Shown: piece by piece, positions 12,706 through 24,770 of the stretch
Numbering within the stretch: position 1 is the first letter of the stretch
Layout of the letters: each line of letters starts with the position of its first letter
NCBI RefSeq assembly: GCF_017591425.1
Contig: NW_024467119.1
Coordinates: 80,716,894-80,780,893 of the forward strand
Source: Ochotona curzoniae
Taxonomy: Eukaryota > Chordata > Mammalia > Lagomorpha > Ochotonidae
DNA length: 64,000 nt
Direction of reading: 5' to 3'
Translations under genes and position numbers: made by a program
The notes under the pieces: generated by a model
Seen by the model: the letters and a program-made list of their open reading frames with translations, nothing else
What the model was told of the DNA's origin: nothing
Databases searched by the model: none

Positions 12706-13511
12706 AAATGACAGTCATACTTTGAAGAGTGGCTCCTGATCTCCTCCCAGGAAGAACTGCTCTGCATAACTACTTGGTTGGACTCAATGAAAGCTTGGGC
12801 AACAGGCCTGGACAGCTTTCTGAAGCTGTCCAAGAAACTGAAGGAATTTGGAGAGGAACCGTCACAGAATCTGGCCCTACACTTTGAACATGGAGTAGTA
12901 AATCTATACTTTCTGGTGAAAAAAGTGATTGTTATGCCAGGGCTTACTGACTGCTGGGAGGGACTTTGCAGAAGGCAGAGAGGAGCGCGAAGGGAAATGA
13001 ATTTGGCTAGTTTGCTTTATGTAGTATCTTGTTTTCTTCTGTTTAAAAGTCTGAACAGTATACTTTTTCCCTAGAACCTTTCCCACTGACTTCTGGTTGG
13101 GAAGCTGTGTTTTATGTTTTCAGTATATACTCACTTTTATTCCTCTGGAGTGTTTAGAGCTGTTAAAAATTAACTTATTGAATGTACAACAAGGTTTTGA
13201 AAGATCAAACTTATTGAAGCTTGTTTGATTATGAATAGCTATCTTTTAGGCAGAAGAGTTTTCCTTGTGTAAGACTATATGCTATGTAGTTTAAATATAG
13301 ACTGTACACAGTGGGGAGGATATAGTTCATGATAACATAACATGCTTTCTAAGAAGAACTGGAAGATAGGCACTGGTATGTTCAAAGCACAAAGAAATTA
13401 TAAGGAAATGGTCAGGCTCATACCTGGTCTGATTGGTTTATTTCATAGGTGTTATAATATTGCACTGTCTCTTATGAAATATATGAGTATTTTATTTTAA
13501 TTAGAATTTTA

Positions 13512-15635
13512 TTTATTTATTTATTTAGTTAGTTAGTTTTTTAAAAATTATTTTTTAATAATCTTACTTAGTTGATTAAGGTACAAAGGGTCAAGGGCTA
13601 CAGGGTAAAAGTGGGTTATACCATTGTTTCCACACTAATATTATCATTTTTTCCCTATTTCTGGGGTCAGAGGAGAAACAAAGGGAAAAGCCCCACCCAG
13701 CCTCCCACCCATCCCACATCCCCACTGGGAGGCACGCTCTGAGGGTCCTGCTCAAACAGTTTTGATATTTCATCAGTTCTGGATTGCTGCCAATCTTGCA
13801 GTTCAAATCGTAATGAAACCTATTCAGAGTCCACTGGTGGACAGTCTCTTCATGGTTGGGGTTCTGAAATCAGCAGTTCAGTTGGAGGGATCTCCAAAGA
13901 AATTTCATCTGAGATGATCCCAGACCTGATTCTTACATGAGTTTGCTAGTACAGACTCCAACACTGTCCTTCACACCAATCAGCTTATGTACATGCTGGT
14001 ATTTACAATTGCTGGATCCGTTCTGTTTCCAGCCCTGTCTTCCTCGTGAACCAATGGGTGTTGTAGTCCAGCTCGGTCCTACCCATTTCATACTTGGCCC
14101 TCACATAAACCAGTGGGAGCTGCAGCCTAGTTGGGGTAACTTCCCATCACCCCCACCAGTTCTGCCCCCTACCCTGGTTCCCATGCTTGCCAGTATGTAC
14201 TGCAGGCTTGTCCAGTCTGTCCCACATTCCATTTAGCTCTCGCACATGTCAATGGGTATTGAAGCCTAGTTCAACCCAACCAACCTACTATCCAGCCCAT
14301 ACACCTACTGGCGGGTGCCTTTCTGTCTAGCCACCCCTACCCCTATCCTGGTTTTCGTGCCGTCCAGTAAGAGTGGTAACCCTGAGGGAGGTGCCCACGA
14401 TTTCCCTACTAGGCCACACCCACTCCCAGATTATGCAGTCTCCAGGTGGTTCTGACATTTGAATTGGCAGAATTAGCTCCCAGTGCCAGCCTCTGCCAGC
14501 TTATGCTGTGGCTAAGCCCAACCAACCCTCACCCATTCTAATTATTGCTTGCACCAGTTGGAACAGTTAGCCCACCGTGGCCCTTCCCTTATCTAGGTCA
14601 CATGAGGCCCACAGCTGTTGTAGCCCTGCCTAGTCTGATCTGCCCCTAATCCCGACTCATGCTTTCCAATGGAAGTAGTTGTCCAGCAGGGGAGCCTGCC
14701 TTCCCCTGCCGGCTTTGTCTCCTCCCACTGTATATCACATATGCTGTTTGGGCGCTGTAACCACATCTGGTACAGCTTATCTCACCTTGGCATTCCTGCT
14801 CATTCTGCCCCCTTCCAGTGGCAGCCTGGCTCACCCCACATGCTGTTTTAGGATGCACATTCAGATGCTGCTGCCATGACCTGCCCTGACTATTGTGGGT
14901 TCCTTTACCCATGAGTGATGGCAGGTGGCATGGTCACACCTAGCTTAGTCCATCACAACCCCAGCTTGAGAGCTAAACACAGGAACTTGTATTTCCACAG
15001 GGTTGGGCCCATACAACCCCACAGAGTCTACCCCCAGACCAAGTTCTATCGCATGCTGGATGTGTCTTGACCCTGCTAAATGTGACCATTCCACCACTCT
15101 ACCACCCAGTCGGGTAATGGTACCTAACACTGCCAAGAGGCCCCCACCCATAGCTTTAGTGTGGGCTAGTGTGTGGCGATCAGTGATTTTCTATGCTAAC
15201 AGCCCATCTCTGGATTCCTAATTGGGCTGGTGAATCTGTCTAACCCAAATTATCTTCTGGATACTTCCCTCCAAACCACCAGGTCTCAGTCCCCATGCTT
15301 GCCTGAAATTTTCATGACCCTGTTACTGGAAATCACCCAAAGTTCACTTCTCACCTACACTAAGACTGGCCTTAGTCATGGGTGTCCCCAGGTAGCAATT
15401 ACATATCTTAAAAACCCCAGAGTTTGCAGCTGGGCAGCCAGCAGGCAAAGCCTGGCACCATTTGGTAAACTGGCCACTCAAGGCCGAGGACTTGTTCACT
15501 GCCTTCTGGCAGTGTCTTTGGCGTGAGTCCCCAGCATTGGGTCTGACCTGGCAGGGGCACCGCCCCCCACAGCCGCCACACTGCAGGTAGCAGCTATTGC
15601 TCCCAACCTGAAGGCCCGAACCCCTCCAAAACTCC
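13512..15635 (-). mobile_element. Composite GC-rich retroelement, copy 2 (most complete, with TSD)
   Basis: In minus-strand order: a 5' module (15635 to about 15080) that includes the block GAGACCTGGTGGTTTGGAGG at 15290-15271, shared with copy 3; a GC-rich array of degenerate tandem units (about 15080-13950); a 3' module (13940-13570) shared with copies 1 and 3; and an A-rich tail (T-rich TTTATTTATTTATTTAG on plus, 13511-13560). Imperfect direct repeats flank it: TTAATTAGAATTTTA at 13497-13511 and TTAACTAGAATTTTTA at 15636-15651. These look like target-site duplications and define a discrete insertion of about 2.1 kb. It has no retrotransposon ORF, so it would be non-autonomous and need L1 machinery. 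Confidence 0.65.
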
Positions 15636-15651
15636 TTAACTAGAATTTTTA

Positions 15652-18600
15652 AACAGTAAATTGAAGTTCAAAATTTTGAGACAAGGGAGGATGGGTTGTT
15701 TGGAATAAAAACAACTTTCACAGAGATAACCACAAAAATGTACACCATCATGGACATGCCTGAAGTGACCATTTGTGCTCGGTCACATTAGCCATACTTT
15801 AAGTGCTTAATCCTGGGTGACTAGGGACTCTCATAAAATATTCTTTTCTTGCCAAAGTTCTATGGGACTACAACATTATAGAGTACTCCAGTTTGTTTGT
15901 AACCAAATTAAGGTAAAAGTGCATCACGCAAACCACTAACATAGAGTCATCCATGGTTGAGATCAAGCCTCTATTCTGTCACTTATGAGAATGGAGGATT
16001 CCTGTCAAGCTTTCTGAGCCTTGTGTCTGCTGGTAAGTGAGTAATACAGCCCAGGCCAGACACCAGGAATGAAGAGGAAAAATGTTACTTGCACAGAGTA
16101 CTTTATTGGGTTGTTAGTAGGATTAATTTAGACAACACATTTGGAGTCTTTAACAGAGAACTGAACCCAGACCAGGGTGGACGATTACAAAGCTGGCAGC
16201 TCCCCATTTAGTGGCCTCTGCATTCACTGATGGGATATTGCCAGTGGCCCACTGATAGTGCCACAGACATCTCCGAGGCTGCCAAGACCCCTCTGAGCTC
16301 GTAGCTAGCGTCACTACTTCTTCATTGTCTTAACAGTGACTCATCAGGGGTAATTCTTTTTGCTTTGCTTATTGAGGTACCTTTTACTACCATCATCAGA
16401 GGCAAAGGATCAAACCCGTGTTCCTCTTCTAAGACCAAGACAAGCTAGAGGTAGGAAGAGGTAAGAAAGATACCTTCTGTCTTGACTCCAGATGTGTTTT
16501 ACCATCAATGCTCCCTGTTTCATCTCAGGACATGAGGTCAGTACCTATACATTGGTTTAGCAAATTAATTAGGAAACCTCAAAGAAAGGGAAAGTTCTGT
16601 TTTCAATACTCCAGAGGGAAAGAAGCTACAGTACTGTGCACAAATCCAGCTATCACTCTCCAAAGACACTATCCTGGCAGAAATCAACATGGGCCATGCC
16701 CATCATGAACTTGCCTTCAATTATAGGATGCCTGTGCGGTTCACCTTCATAGGAAGCTCTTCTGGATCCTAATGTATTGACTAGAGTGTGTGAAGTAAAC
16801 ATAACATTATTTTAAGGTTCAGCTACTCTGCAAATGTTCAGCAAGTGGATATACACCTGTCAGGGTGCAGAGGAAATTGGTCTTTGCTCTGAGTCCTCGC
16901 CTGCCCTTCTCTACCCCAGGGTCCTTCTGCCTGAATCCATTTTCCTCTGAATATTCTCAGCATATTTCCTGGGAGTGCAGAAAGTTTTGCTCTTGTCACT
17001 TGTTTTCCCTTCTTCTCAAAACATCTGCTTAATTCCCAGCGAAATGTTTTCCAAAAAGCAAGAAGTTAAGGTTTTGTGGAAGTCCTGGCCAAGGAAAGGT
17101 AGGGAGGACAATACTGCAGCAGAATTGCTTATGAAAGTTGACACAAAACATGTGCAGAACATCAGCTCAGGTTTTTGTGCACCTTTTTGTGCAATCTAGG
17201 CTTGCAGATAAAATACTGAAAAGCAGAGGCGAGAGCTGACATATTTCATCTCTAGCACAGTACCTTGTGCACCATGCAGGTGACATCTTTCGGGACTGCA
17301 ATGACAAGAATCTGCATACAACGAGTTTGGGGATCTTGTTTATGTCATTGGCACCTCTGCGTGAAGCAGAAGTGTCCAGAAGAATACCTTCTGACTTCCT
17401 AAAGCTACACCTGTGTTGTGAATCACACTCGCTCCTGGGTTGGGACTGTGGAGAATTTCAGGCAAATGGGTTTTAGAGAATCGTCCATCTGTGATAGAGA
17501 TAGCAGTCTGTCGTTCTACAAGAAAGTGGCGCCATGGCCTTTGTTTGCTGGTGAAATGAACTTGATTTTGCACATGGGTTGGCAGGCTGAACTGTAGGAA
17601 GGAGGGTGACCTCTGTGCTCCCCAACAGACTCATCTGGGCATAATTACATTCTTGGAATTAGCAAGAGTACACTGGGAACCCGCTACTTGCCAGCCACTG
17701 ATTGTGGGCTTGCAATGGTTTCATCCTCCTAAAAAGAATGGGACTTGCTGGACCATAGTGAATGCCACAGGCTTCTCTTTGCCCACCTCTCTTTGAAAGA
17801 AGCCCGACATTGCTTTCCTTGGTTTTCTTCTGCCCTTTTGTCTTTCTCTTTTGTTAAAGGCAAGGAATACAGAATTATACAAATATAACTGTAAATTGAA
17901 TTGGTGTTTAGCACTGCCTGTCTCCAGGATTGCTATGCAACACTTGCAACCCAGTCTAGCACACAAGTCACTGTTCCATACATGTTTGTATCTTTTTCAC
18001 CTCCTTAATAGCATTCTGGAGAAAAGACGTCATTTGTGGTTGTGCCAGAATGTAACATCTGCATGGATAAAGAGTTGTCAAGGAGCTAGATGCTTCATGT
18101 AGCATAGAAAGTGGGTGAGAAGAGGATGTTTCAAGGGAAGTCTCTAATTAGCAGCATTTAGCACAAAGGACAAACACTGTGTTCTCATTAAAGGCTCAGA
18201 TGGTAAAAGGCTCAGCATTTTTACCAAGAAGACCATAGCAGCTAAACAATAGCACGATCATCCTCCTGCTATGCACACCAAACACATCTCCCAAATTCAT
18301 ATTGCTTCAGAGACATACCTCCTCTGATTCACTTTTACATAGGCAAGTAAAAATGTAGACATGATTGGGAAATCAAGGACTCAGCCTCCAACAAATGCAA
18401 TTAAGGCCACAAGAAAAACCTACTCTTAATTGCAAATCTGGACTGTGACATGATCACTCCCTGTGTGCTTTCAGTGGGTCACTTGCCAATCAGAAAATGC
18501 CACATCATATTCATCACAGACACAAGGGGCTCTTTGGCTAAAAATTACAGCATGTATTTTTAAAAAGCCGACCATTCTCAGGTTCTGTGGTTCACCCCTA

Positions 18601-19200
18601 CTAATGTGGAGTTACATGATTGTATTCACTCCACTGGCATTCTTTATCATGTGAAAGCAAAGAAAAAAAATCACTGGCAGAAGATGCTGATTAAAGCACA
18701 CTGCGTGAAAAAATTTCCACAGCACTTGGATACTTGAACATTGGTTGCCACATTTGGCTAGAGAAAACACCCACTTTCCAAAAGTAAAGCAGTCTTCCTA
18801 CATGGAAGTGGAGTACATGCAGACAAGTTCATATGGGATCTTTAGCTCTTAATTTTAGTAGTTATCAATCTTTTGTGTATTTTTTATCTTGGTGAAAAAT
18901 GTTTGCCTACTCTGAGGTCATAGAGACAGTCTTACATATTCTTTTCAAAGTTAAAAACTGTAATTTTTACTTTCATTTTGTATAGATTAGGAAGAGAGCC
19001 TGTTTATTTGCAGTTTTATTAAAGTATCTCATCAGTTCAGTGATATTAAGATATCTACCTTATGTACTAAACCATTCGCATATCAAATTTCAATGCAAAT
19101 ACTTATTTTTAGGCCTCTATAATGTCTCTCATGTCCCTATTTCTGAGTTTTTCATTTTTTTTTTTCCCCTTCAGTATTGTCTTCCTCATTAGTAGGTCTT
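15652..19200. other. 3' flank, no gene recognised
   Basis: About 3.5 kb of average-composition DNA. I see no repeat I can name and no convincing exon. Several short frames (for example 16975-17199, 17721-17966) show no recognisable domain. The low density of young repeats is a contrast with both sides. Confidence 0.5.
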
Positions 19201-19204
19201 TGTT

Positions 19205-19512
19205 CTTCTGGAAAACTTTTAAATTTAAAAATAATGTTATTTATTCATAGTGAGTTACAAGATGGGTGAGAGATTGAGGTTTTTACCTGCTGATTCTGTC
19301 CACAAGTGGCTGCAACAGCATGGCTGAGCCACGTTGAAGCCTAGAGTTTCACCCCCAGCTTCTGAATGGGTTGCAGGGGCCCAAGCACTTTGGCCATCCT
19401 CAGGCTGCTAGCTGGGAGCTGATGGGAAGTGGAGCACCTGGACATGATTTGGTACCCACATGGAATGGAGCAGCAGGCATTAGCTTTATCCGCTGGGTCC
19501 CAACACTGACCC
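19205..19512 (-). mobile_element. Old CSINE, antisense
   Basis: Diverged antisense C-repeat: TTATTTATTCATAGTGAG, CTGCTGATTCTGTCCACAAG, GGGGCCCAAGCACTTTGGCC, GCTAGCTGGGAGCTGATGGG, and a head with TACCCACATGGAATGG and CTGGGTCCCAACACTG. Confidence 0.65.
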
Positions 19513-19720
19513 CTTTTATATGAGAATTTTTAAATAGTAGTTCCTATTTTGACATAGCTGAATTGTCCTCAGACTGAATTGCATTGAGTTTGTAGATAGA
19601 TCATAAGGCACTACGATTTTTGAATGATTATTTTTTTCTATTATATGTCTGCATTTAATTAGGCATTGATCTCATGGATATTTACGAGTTTTCCAAGAAG
19701 CCCTCAAAATGTTAGATGTG

Positions 19721-20043
19721 GGGCCCAGTGCGATGGCGCATGGTGGTTAAGGTCCTCGCCTTGCATGGCCCGGAATCCCATATGGGCGTCGGTTCTAATC
19801 CTGGAAGCCCCGCTTCCCATCCAGCTCCCTGCTTGTGGCCCGGGAAAGCAGTCGAGGACGGCCCAAAGCTTTGGGACCCTGCAACCTGCGTGGGAGACCC
19901 GGAAGAGGCTCCTGGCTTCGGATTGGCTCAGCTCCAGCCATTGCAGCCGCCTGGGGAGTGAACCATTGGATGGAATATCTTCCTCTCTGTCTCTCCTCTC
20001 TGTATATCCGCCTTTCCAATAAAAATAAAAATAAATCTTAAAA
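19721..20043 (+). mobile_element. Young CSINE with 15-bp target-site duplication
   Basis: A full C-repeat in sense: tRNA-like head (GGGCCCAGTGCGATGGCGCA; CGTCGGTTCTAATCCTGG as the B box region), body with AAAGCAGTCGAGGACGGCCC and AAAGCTTTGGGACCCTGC, the CTCTCTGT region, and a tail AATAAAAATAAAAATAAATC plus poly(A). It is bracketed by perfect copies of AAAATGTTAGATGTG at 19706-19720 and 20044-20058, so the boundaries are secure. Confidence 0.95.
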
Positions 20044-20058
20044 AAAATGTTAGATGTG

Positions 20059-21930
20059 TTCTTAGTGACCTCATAGCCTGTGTGTGAAGGGATGGATAAG
20101 CTTTTCCCCCACTACTTTTTTCTGCTGATGTATAGGAGTACAACTCCTGTACAGTGACATTTTATCTCTTCCTTTTCAGATTTTGAGCACACCTTTTCCT
20201 CTGGTCCTGTTGTGTGTATTACATACAGCTAAGTTTTAAATAGGAAAAAACAAGAGCCTTCTATTTCTGAAAAATAATGAGAATACTATTCCAAAACAAG
20301 GTCTTGTATGTCTTTTCAAAGCCTCATGTCTTTCTGTAATTTTGTGATATTTTGGAATAATCACTGACTTAGTTTTTATTAATGCTTTTATTCCTTCAGG
20401 TCCCCAATGTCGCAGCTAGTCAGTCAACAGCCTTTTTGTCTATACTGTTTTTGGAAGGAGAACACTCAGCAGCCTTCTCCGTGCCTGGCATGGTTATGGT
20501 TCCAGTCTTACATGGGACCTTTACAGCGTCGAGTGCCATAAATTCATGATACATGTGTTCAGCAATGTCTGCTTCCAAGAGCACAGGGAGCCCACTGAGC
20601 CTCTGCCTCTTTCTTGTTCAAAGTCATGGGAGGTTTCTCTTTAAAATATGTACCTAGAAATGGAGTTAACCAAGTACCAAGACCATTGCCATGAGATGAC
20701 TCCATTGTTTCTCAAGTTGTTTGTGTCCTCTTACTTTTGCATTAAGCATTTTATTTGTTTCCATTCGTTGAAACAGGGAATGACACAAAGATACTTCAAA
20801 TTCCTAAGCCTTTTGGGCCAGGATTTTTGTCAGAACTTTTCTAAAACTATTTTTTGGTGTGCAATAAAAAGTGAAATTAGAAAAAATCATGTGCCTATTG
20901 AATAATCCCTCCGTTGTGAGTTTCTTAGGACTGTAGAGTCGATAGCACAAAGGAATTCCTGCCATGTGCCTTATTTGTGGCCTGCTTAACATGATCTGCA
21001 TTATTGAATTTTAGAAAGTCCATGCAGGGTCCAGCTCTGTGAGGCATCAGGTAAGCTGTGGTCTGCGACGCTGTGATCCTGAATGAACATTGGTCCAACC
21101 CTTGGCCACTTCCCTTCTTCTTTCCAGCTGCTTGTTAACGCAACCAGGAAAACAGTAGAGGATGCATTCCTCAAGCACTTCGGCCCCTGCCGCCAGGAGA
21201 CCTGGATGGAGTTGGCTACTCCTGGCCATGGTCAGACTCAGCCCAGTCGGTTGCTGCCATTAGCATATAAAATAGTGAATTAAAGAGCAAGATTATTTAC
21301 CTGCCCCTCTACTTTCTCCTTAATTTAGCCTTTTAAATATGCCTTTTTTTAAAAAAATGAGGCTGTTGGAGGTTCACAATGAAAAAGATTAACCACTTTT
21401 AGGAGTTTAAGAGTAAAACAATATATGGAGGGCTATCGGAAAAGAACTACTAGTCACCACCCTGAGTTGGATTCCAGGTTCTCCTAAGTTCCAGTTACCA
21501 GTGACCAGTTCCTTAAGCCATGGTTGCCTTATTGTTAAGATGGATTATTTGAATCTGCCGTTAAGGGTTATTTTGAAGACTAAACCAAATCTATTAAACA
21601 TAAAATATTTGGCATATCACCAACACTCACTAAATTTTAGTTCTTACTTACATTTGAAAAGGTTAATATATTTCCCACTTTTGTGACATAAAATATAACA
21701 TTAATCTGAAGTCTTTTATTTTCATTACTTTCTATTTAACCTTCATAAAATCAGTCACATGCTCTTCAGAATTAACATACAGTATATGCATCTTCCAAAA
21801 CAGTTAAAAATATCTCGGCGGTATATTAACTAGTATCAACAATAATACCAACTAGATTTCCTTTCTACCTAAAATGCACTAGTGCTCTTAAATTAGTGTT
21901 AAAGCAGTAACTGTTACTAAAGGACTATAA
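20059..21930. other. 3' flank, no gene recognised
   Basis: No exon, RNA gene or repeat that I can name in this stretch. The longest open frames are under 90 codons and have no recognisable domain. Confidence 0.5.
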
Positions 21931-21934
21931 CTCT

Positions 21935-22015
21935 CTGATGACATGGGGGTAAATAATGGGAGGGAAGGCGGAAGTCCTATACCTATAAAACTGTATCACG
22001 GAAAATAACAAAATA
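21935..22015 (+). mobile_element. L1-type 3' end fragment
   Basis: The stretch has the G-rich segment ATGGGAGGGAAGGCGGAAG followed by CCTATAAAACTGTATCAC and an A-rich tail. This is the same terminus as the L1 at 2655-3480 (read in reverse). Only the last ~80 bases are present, so it is severely 5'-truncated. Confidence 0.55.
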
Positions 22016-22034
22016 ATACTGTGCTTGAAAATCA

Positions 22035-22205
22035 ATGACAGAGCGGGAAGAGTCAGGGATCTTCTCTCTGCTGGTTTACTCCACTAAGGGCCAGAGAGCC
22101 AGGATTGGGTCAACGGAAGCCAGGGGAATGGGACTCCATCTTAGTGGCCAGCATAGGCTGCTAGTGTCGCAGTGGTAGCTTAACCCACTGTACCATATCA
22201 TCTGC
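22035..22205 (-). mobile_element. CSINE fragment, antisense
   Basis: GAGCGGGAAGAGTCAGGGATC, CTCTCTGCTGGTTTACTCC and a terminal GTAGCTTAACCCACTGTACC match the tail region and head of an antisense C-repeat. The middle part is deleted. Confidence 0.5.
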
Positions 22206-22404
22206 CTCCATTTTCCAGAAATTTTCGATTAAAAATAGCAACTGTGTTTTAAGTAAATTAAATCAGGAAAATAACATTTTTTGAAGTAAAGTGCATTTGA
22301 TTTCATCTTGGTATAGAGAATTTAATATTTCACAATAGAAAAGTTATCTTCATTTTATATTAGCTGAATAGAAAAAGAAATGACAGATTAGAAGTGACAG
22401 AAAA

Positions 22405-22735
22405 AGGCCTGGCATAATTGCTCAATTGGCTAATTCTCCCTCTGCAAGTGTTGGGATCCCGTATGGGTGCTGGTTGGTGTCCCAGTTGCTCCATTTTCTA
22501 TCCAGCTCCCTGCTTATGGCCTGGGAAAGTAGTATAGGATTCCCCAAAGACTTGGGACCCTATTCCCATGTGAGAGACCTGGAAAAAGTTCCTGGCTCTT
22601 GGCTCCAGACTGACTTAGACCAGCTGCTGAGGCCATTTGGGAAGTGAAGCAGCAGATGGAAGATCTGTCTCTCCTCTTTCTAAATCTGCCTAATGAAAAT
22701 AAATAAATTCTTTTAAAAAAAGAAACAACAACAAA
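22405..22735 (+). mobile_element. CSINE, sense
   Basis: C-repeat in sense orientation: AGGCCTGGCATAATTGCTC head, GGGATCCCGTATGGGTGCTGG, ATCCAGCTCCCTGC, GGGAAAGTAGTATAGGATTCC, GGAAGTGAAGCAGCAGATGG, CTGTCTCTCCTC and an AAATAAATTC plus A-rich tail. Moderately diverged. Confidence 0.8.
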
Positions 22736-22959
22736 AAAGGAAAAGCAAATTTAAAAAAAAACACAACAATTAAAGGCTGTATGAAGATTAACTTACCAAC
22801 ATTATAAGGTTTTTCGCGTGAAGTTCACTCTGTGTCTTTCTGATGAATTCCTGTTTAAGGTAATTAATTTGCAAATGAGGTTTGTAAGTGAGTGTGCAAT
22901 GTGTAGACAGCATCTAGTTAGGTAAAGATGTGTAACTCTTTGCCATCAAGTGCTTGCTG

Positions 22960-23150
22960 CCCACATGACTGACCCTCCGGCACCACAGAGTAACAGGGTC
23001 AGGCCCCACACCCTCCGCAACATTATGATTGGTTTGCGTTGCATCCTGCTAAAGGCGGTTTCTATTTAAATTTACCGCCACTAAACCTACTGATTGCTTT
23101 TAAATGTGCTCATTCCTAATAAAAAAAATACTGTTTTCTTCTCGTGTCTG
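22960..23150 (+). mobile_element. Possible solo LTR remnant
   Basis: A CCAAT-like GATTGG (about 23029), a TATA-like TATTTAAATTTA (about 23063) and AATAAAAAA (about 23120) occur in promoter-to-poly(A) order over about 100 bases, an arrangement typical of an LTR. I cannot fix either end or name a family, and I see no paired LTR or internal viral region. Confidence 0.25.
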
Positions 23151-23519
23151 TGGGTTTATTTGGATAGTTCATCCTGGTGTGTGGTATGAAGAACGGGTCA
23201 GTTTCTCCACATGGTTCTTCAGTTATTCCAACCTTATTTAAAAATATTCTTCCATTCTTCATGATTTCTCCTTGACTATATGCCAATGGGTATCTGTTTC
23301 TTGGAGTATAATTTTATTTCTGTTTATGCCATTATGCTTTTGTTTGTTTTACTTTGTTGTGCTTGTTTTGAGTTACCATGTTTGCAGTTTGTTGCACTTT
23401 TAGGATTGTGATTTAATAGCAGTTTTTAAGGTTTGCATCAGCCATCTTTTAATATTATGCCCTCTGTGCTGTTGTCTCTTCTCAAGAGTTCACTACATTT
23501 TATGTTAGATCTTTTTATT

Positions 23520-23812
23520 TAAAACTTTTTTATTTATTTGAAAGACAGACTGAGAGCTATCCACTTTTCATTCCACTGATGCACCACCCAAATGGCCACA
23601 ATGGCCTGGGCCATGCTGAAGCCAAGAGCTTCTTCCTGTTATCCCATATGGGCACTGAGGCCCAAGGATTGAATCACCTTCTACTGCTTTTCCAGACAAA
23701 GTAGCAGAGAGCTGACTGATAATGGAGCAGCCAGGATTCGAACCAGCGCCTATACGTGGTAAGCCTGCACTGCAGTTCACTGATTATATTATACCATAAT
23801 ACTAGCTCCTAG
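23520..23812 (-). mobile_element. CSINE, antisense
   Basis: Antisense C-repeat: TTTTATTTATTTGAAAGACAG, CACTGATGCACCACCC, CTGAGGCCCAAGGATTG, CAGCCAGGATTCGAACCAGC (the tRNA-like B box region in reverse) and ATAATACTAGCTCC at the head end. Confidence 0.75.
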
Positions 23813-23954
23813 GCGTTTTTCTAAACCTGATTCTGCTCGCTTATTACTTTTTTCTGGTATTTTCCAAACATGTTCATATTGTGGTCTGCATGTCTTATTT
23901 TGATATTCTAATATTCTAATGTTCTCTTCTTCTGTACCTAAATTATTTTTGTAC

Positions 23955-24338
23955 ATACATTAAATTTTTAATATCAGTTATATTTTAATAGCTTTGATAG
24001 AATATATATGTTATACAATTCACCTGCTCAAAGGTACAGTTTAGTGTTTTTTAGGACTTTGGGAGATGCACAACCGTAATAATGAGTTTTAGAAAATTTC
24101 AGCATAAAAAAATGCATTAGTAGCCATGCCCCACATGGTGCTTGTCTGTTCTGGACAGTTCATGGAAACAGAATAATGCAGCATCTGGTTTCTTATGACT
24201 GGATTCTTTTGCTTAACACACTGCTTTCAAGTTATCTATTTCAGTATTCTTTGTTTTCACTGAATCATTAGGCATTTTATGGGTATGCTACATTGGGTCC
24301 ATTTATTTATTACTTCATCAACATTCGGGTTTCTACTT
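23955..24338 (-). mobile_element. Old L1 3' end, antisense, left part
   Basis: The antisense of an ancient L1 3' UTR and ORF2 terminus is recognisable in order: TTATACAATTCACCTGCTC, GTTTAGTGTTTTTTAGGAC, CTGTTCTGGACAGTTCATGG, TTTTGCTTAACACACTGC and TTATGGGTATGCTACATTGGG. The copy is cut at 24338 by a CSINE and resumes at 24656. Confidence 0.7.
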
Positions 24339-24655
24339 TTTTTTTTTTAAAGATTTATTTTTATTATTTTTTGATTGGAAAGGCGGATATACAGAGAGGA
24401 GAGACAGAGAGGAAGATCTTCCGTCCGATGATTCACTCCCCAAGTGAGCACAACGGCCGATGCTATGCCGGTCCGAAGCCAGGAGCCTCTTCCGGGTCTC
24501 CCACACGGGTGCAGGTTCCCAAAGCTTTGGGCCGTCCTCGACTGCTTTCCCGGGCCACAGGCAGGGAGCTGGAAGGGAAGCGGGGCTGCCGGGATTAGAA
24601 CCGGCACCCATATGGGATCCCGGGTGTGCAACCACTTGCGCCACCGCGCCGAGCC
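24339..24655 (-). mobile_element. Young CSINE, antisense, without visible TSD
   Basis: Well-preserved antisense C-repeat: TTTTTTTTTTTTAAAGATTT, GGAAAGGCGGATATACAGAG, ATCTTCCGTCCGATGATTC, GGGCCGTCCTCGACTGC, GATTAGAACCGGCACCCATA and a head ending CACCGCGCCGAGCCC. It lies within an old L1. Unlike other young copies here, I find no matching flanking duplication. Confidence 0.9.
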
Positions 24656-24770
24656 CTGGACATAATTTTTTATCATGGGGTGGAATTGTTAAATATGATA
24701 ACTCTGTATGACTGCATTGGTGATTTTTGTGTATTCTTTCAGACTTGGCCACCATACATTTCCATAACCA
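24656..24770 (-). mobile_element. Old L1 3' end, antisense, right part
   Basis: TGGACATAATTTTTTATCATGGGG and GTGGAATTGTTAAATATGATAACTCTG continue the L1 interrupted at 24338. Compared with the usual mammalian L1 order, roughly 60 bases of L1 appear to be missing at the CSINE site. Confidence 0.6.

Noticed and set aside
12778..13074. 98-codon open frame beginning MDSMKAWATGLDSFLKLSKK
   Set aside because: It looks protein-like over about 55 residues, and a processed pseudogene is possible. But I recognise no family, see no splice signals or conserved start context, and the frame decays downstream.
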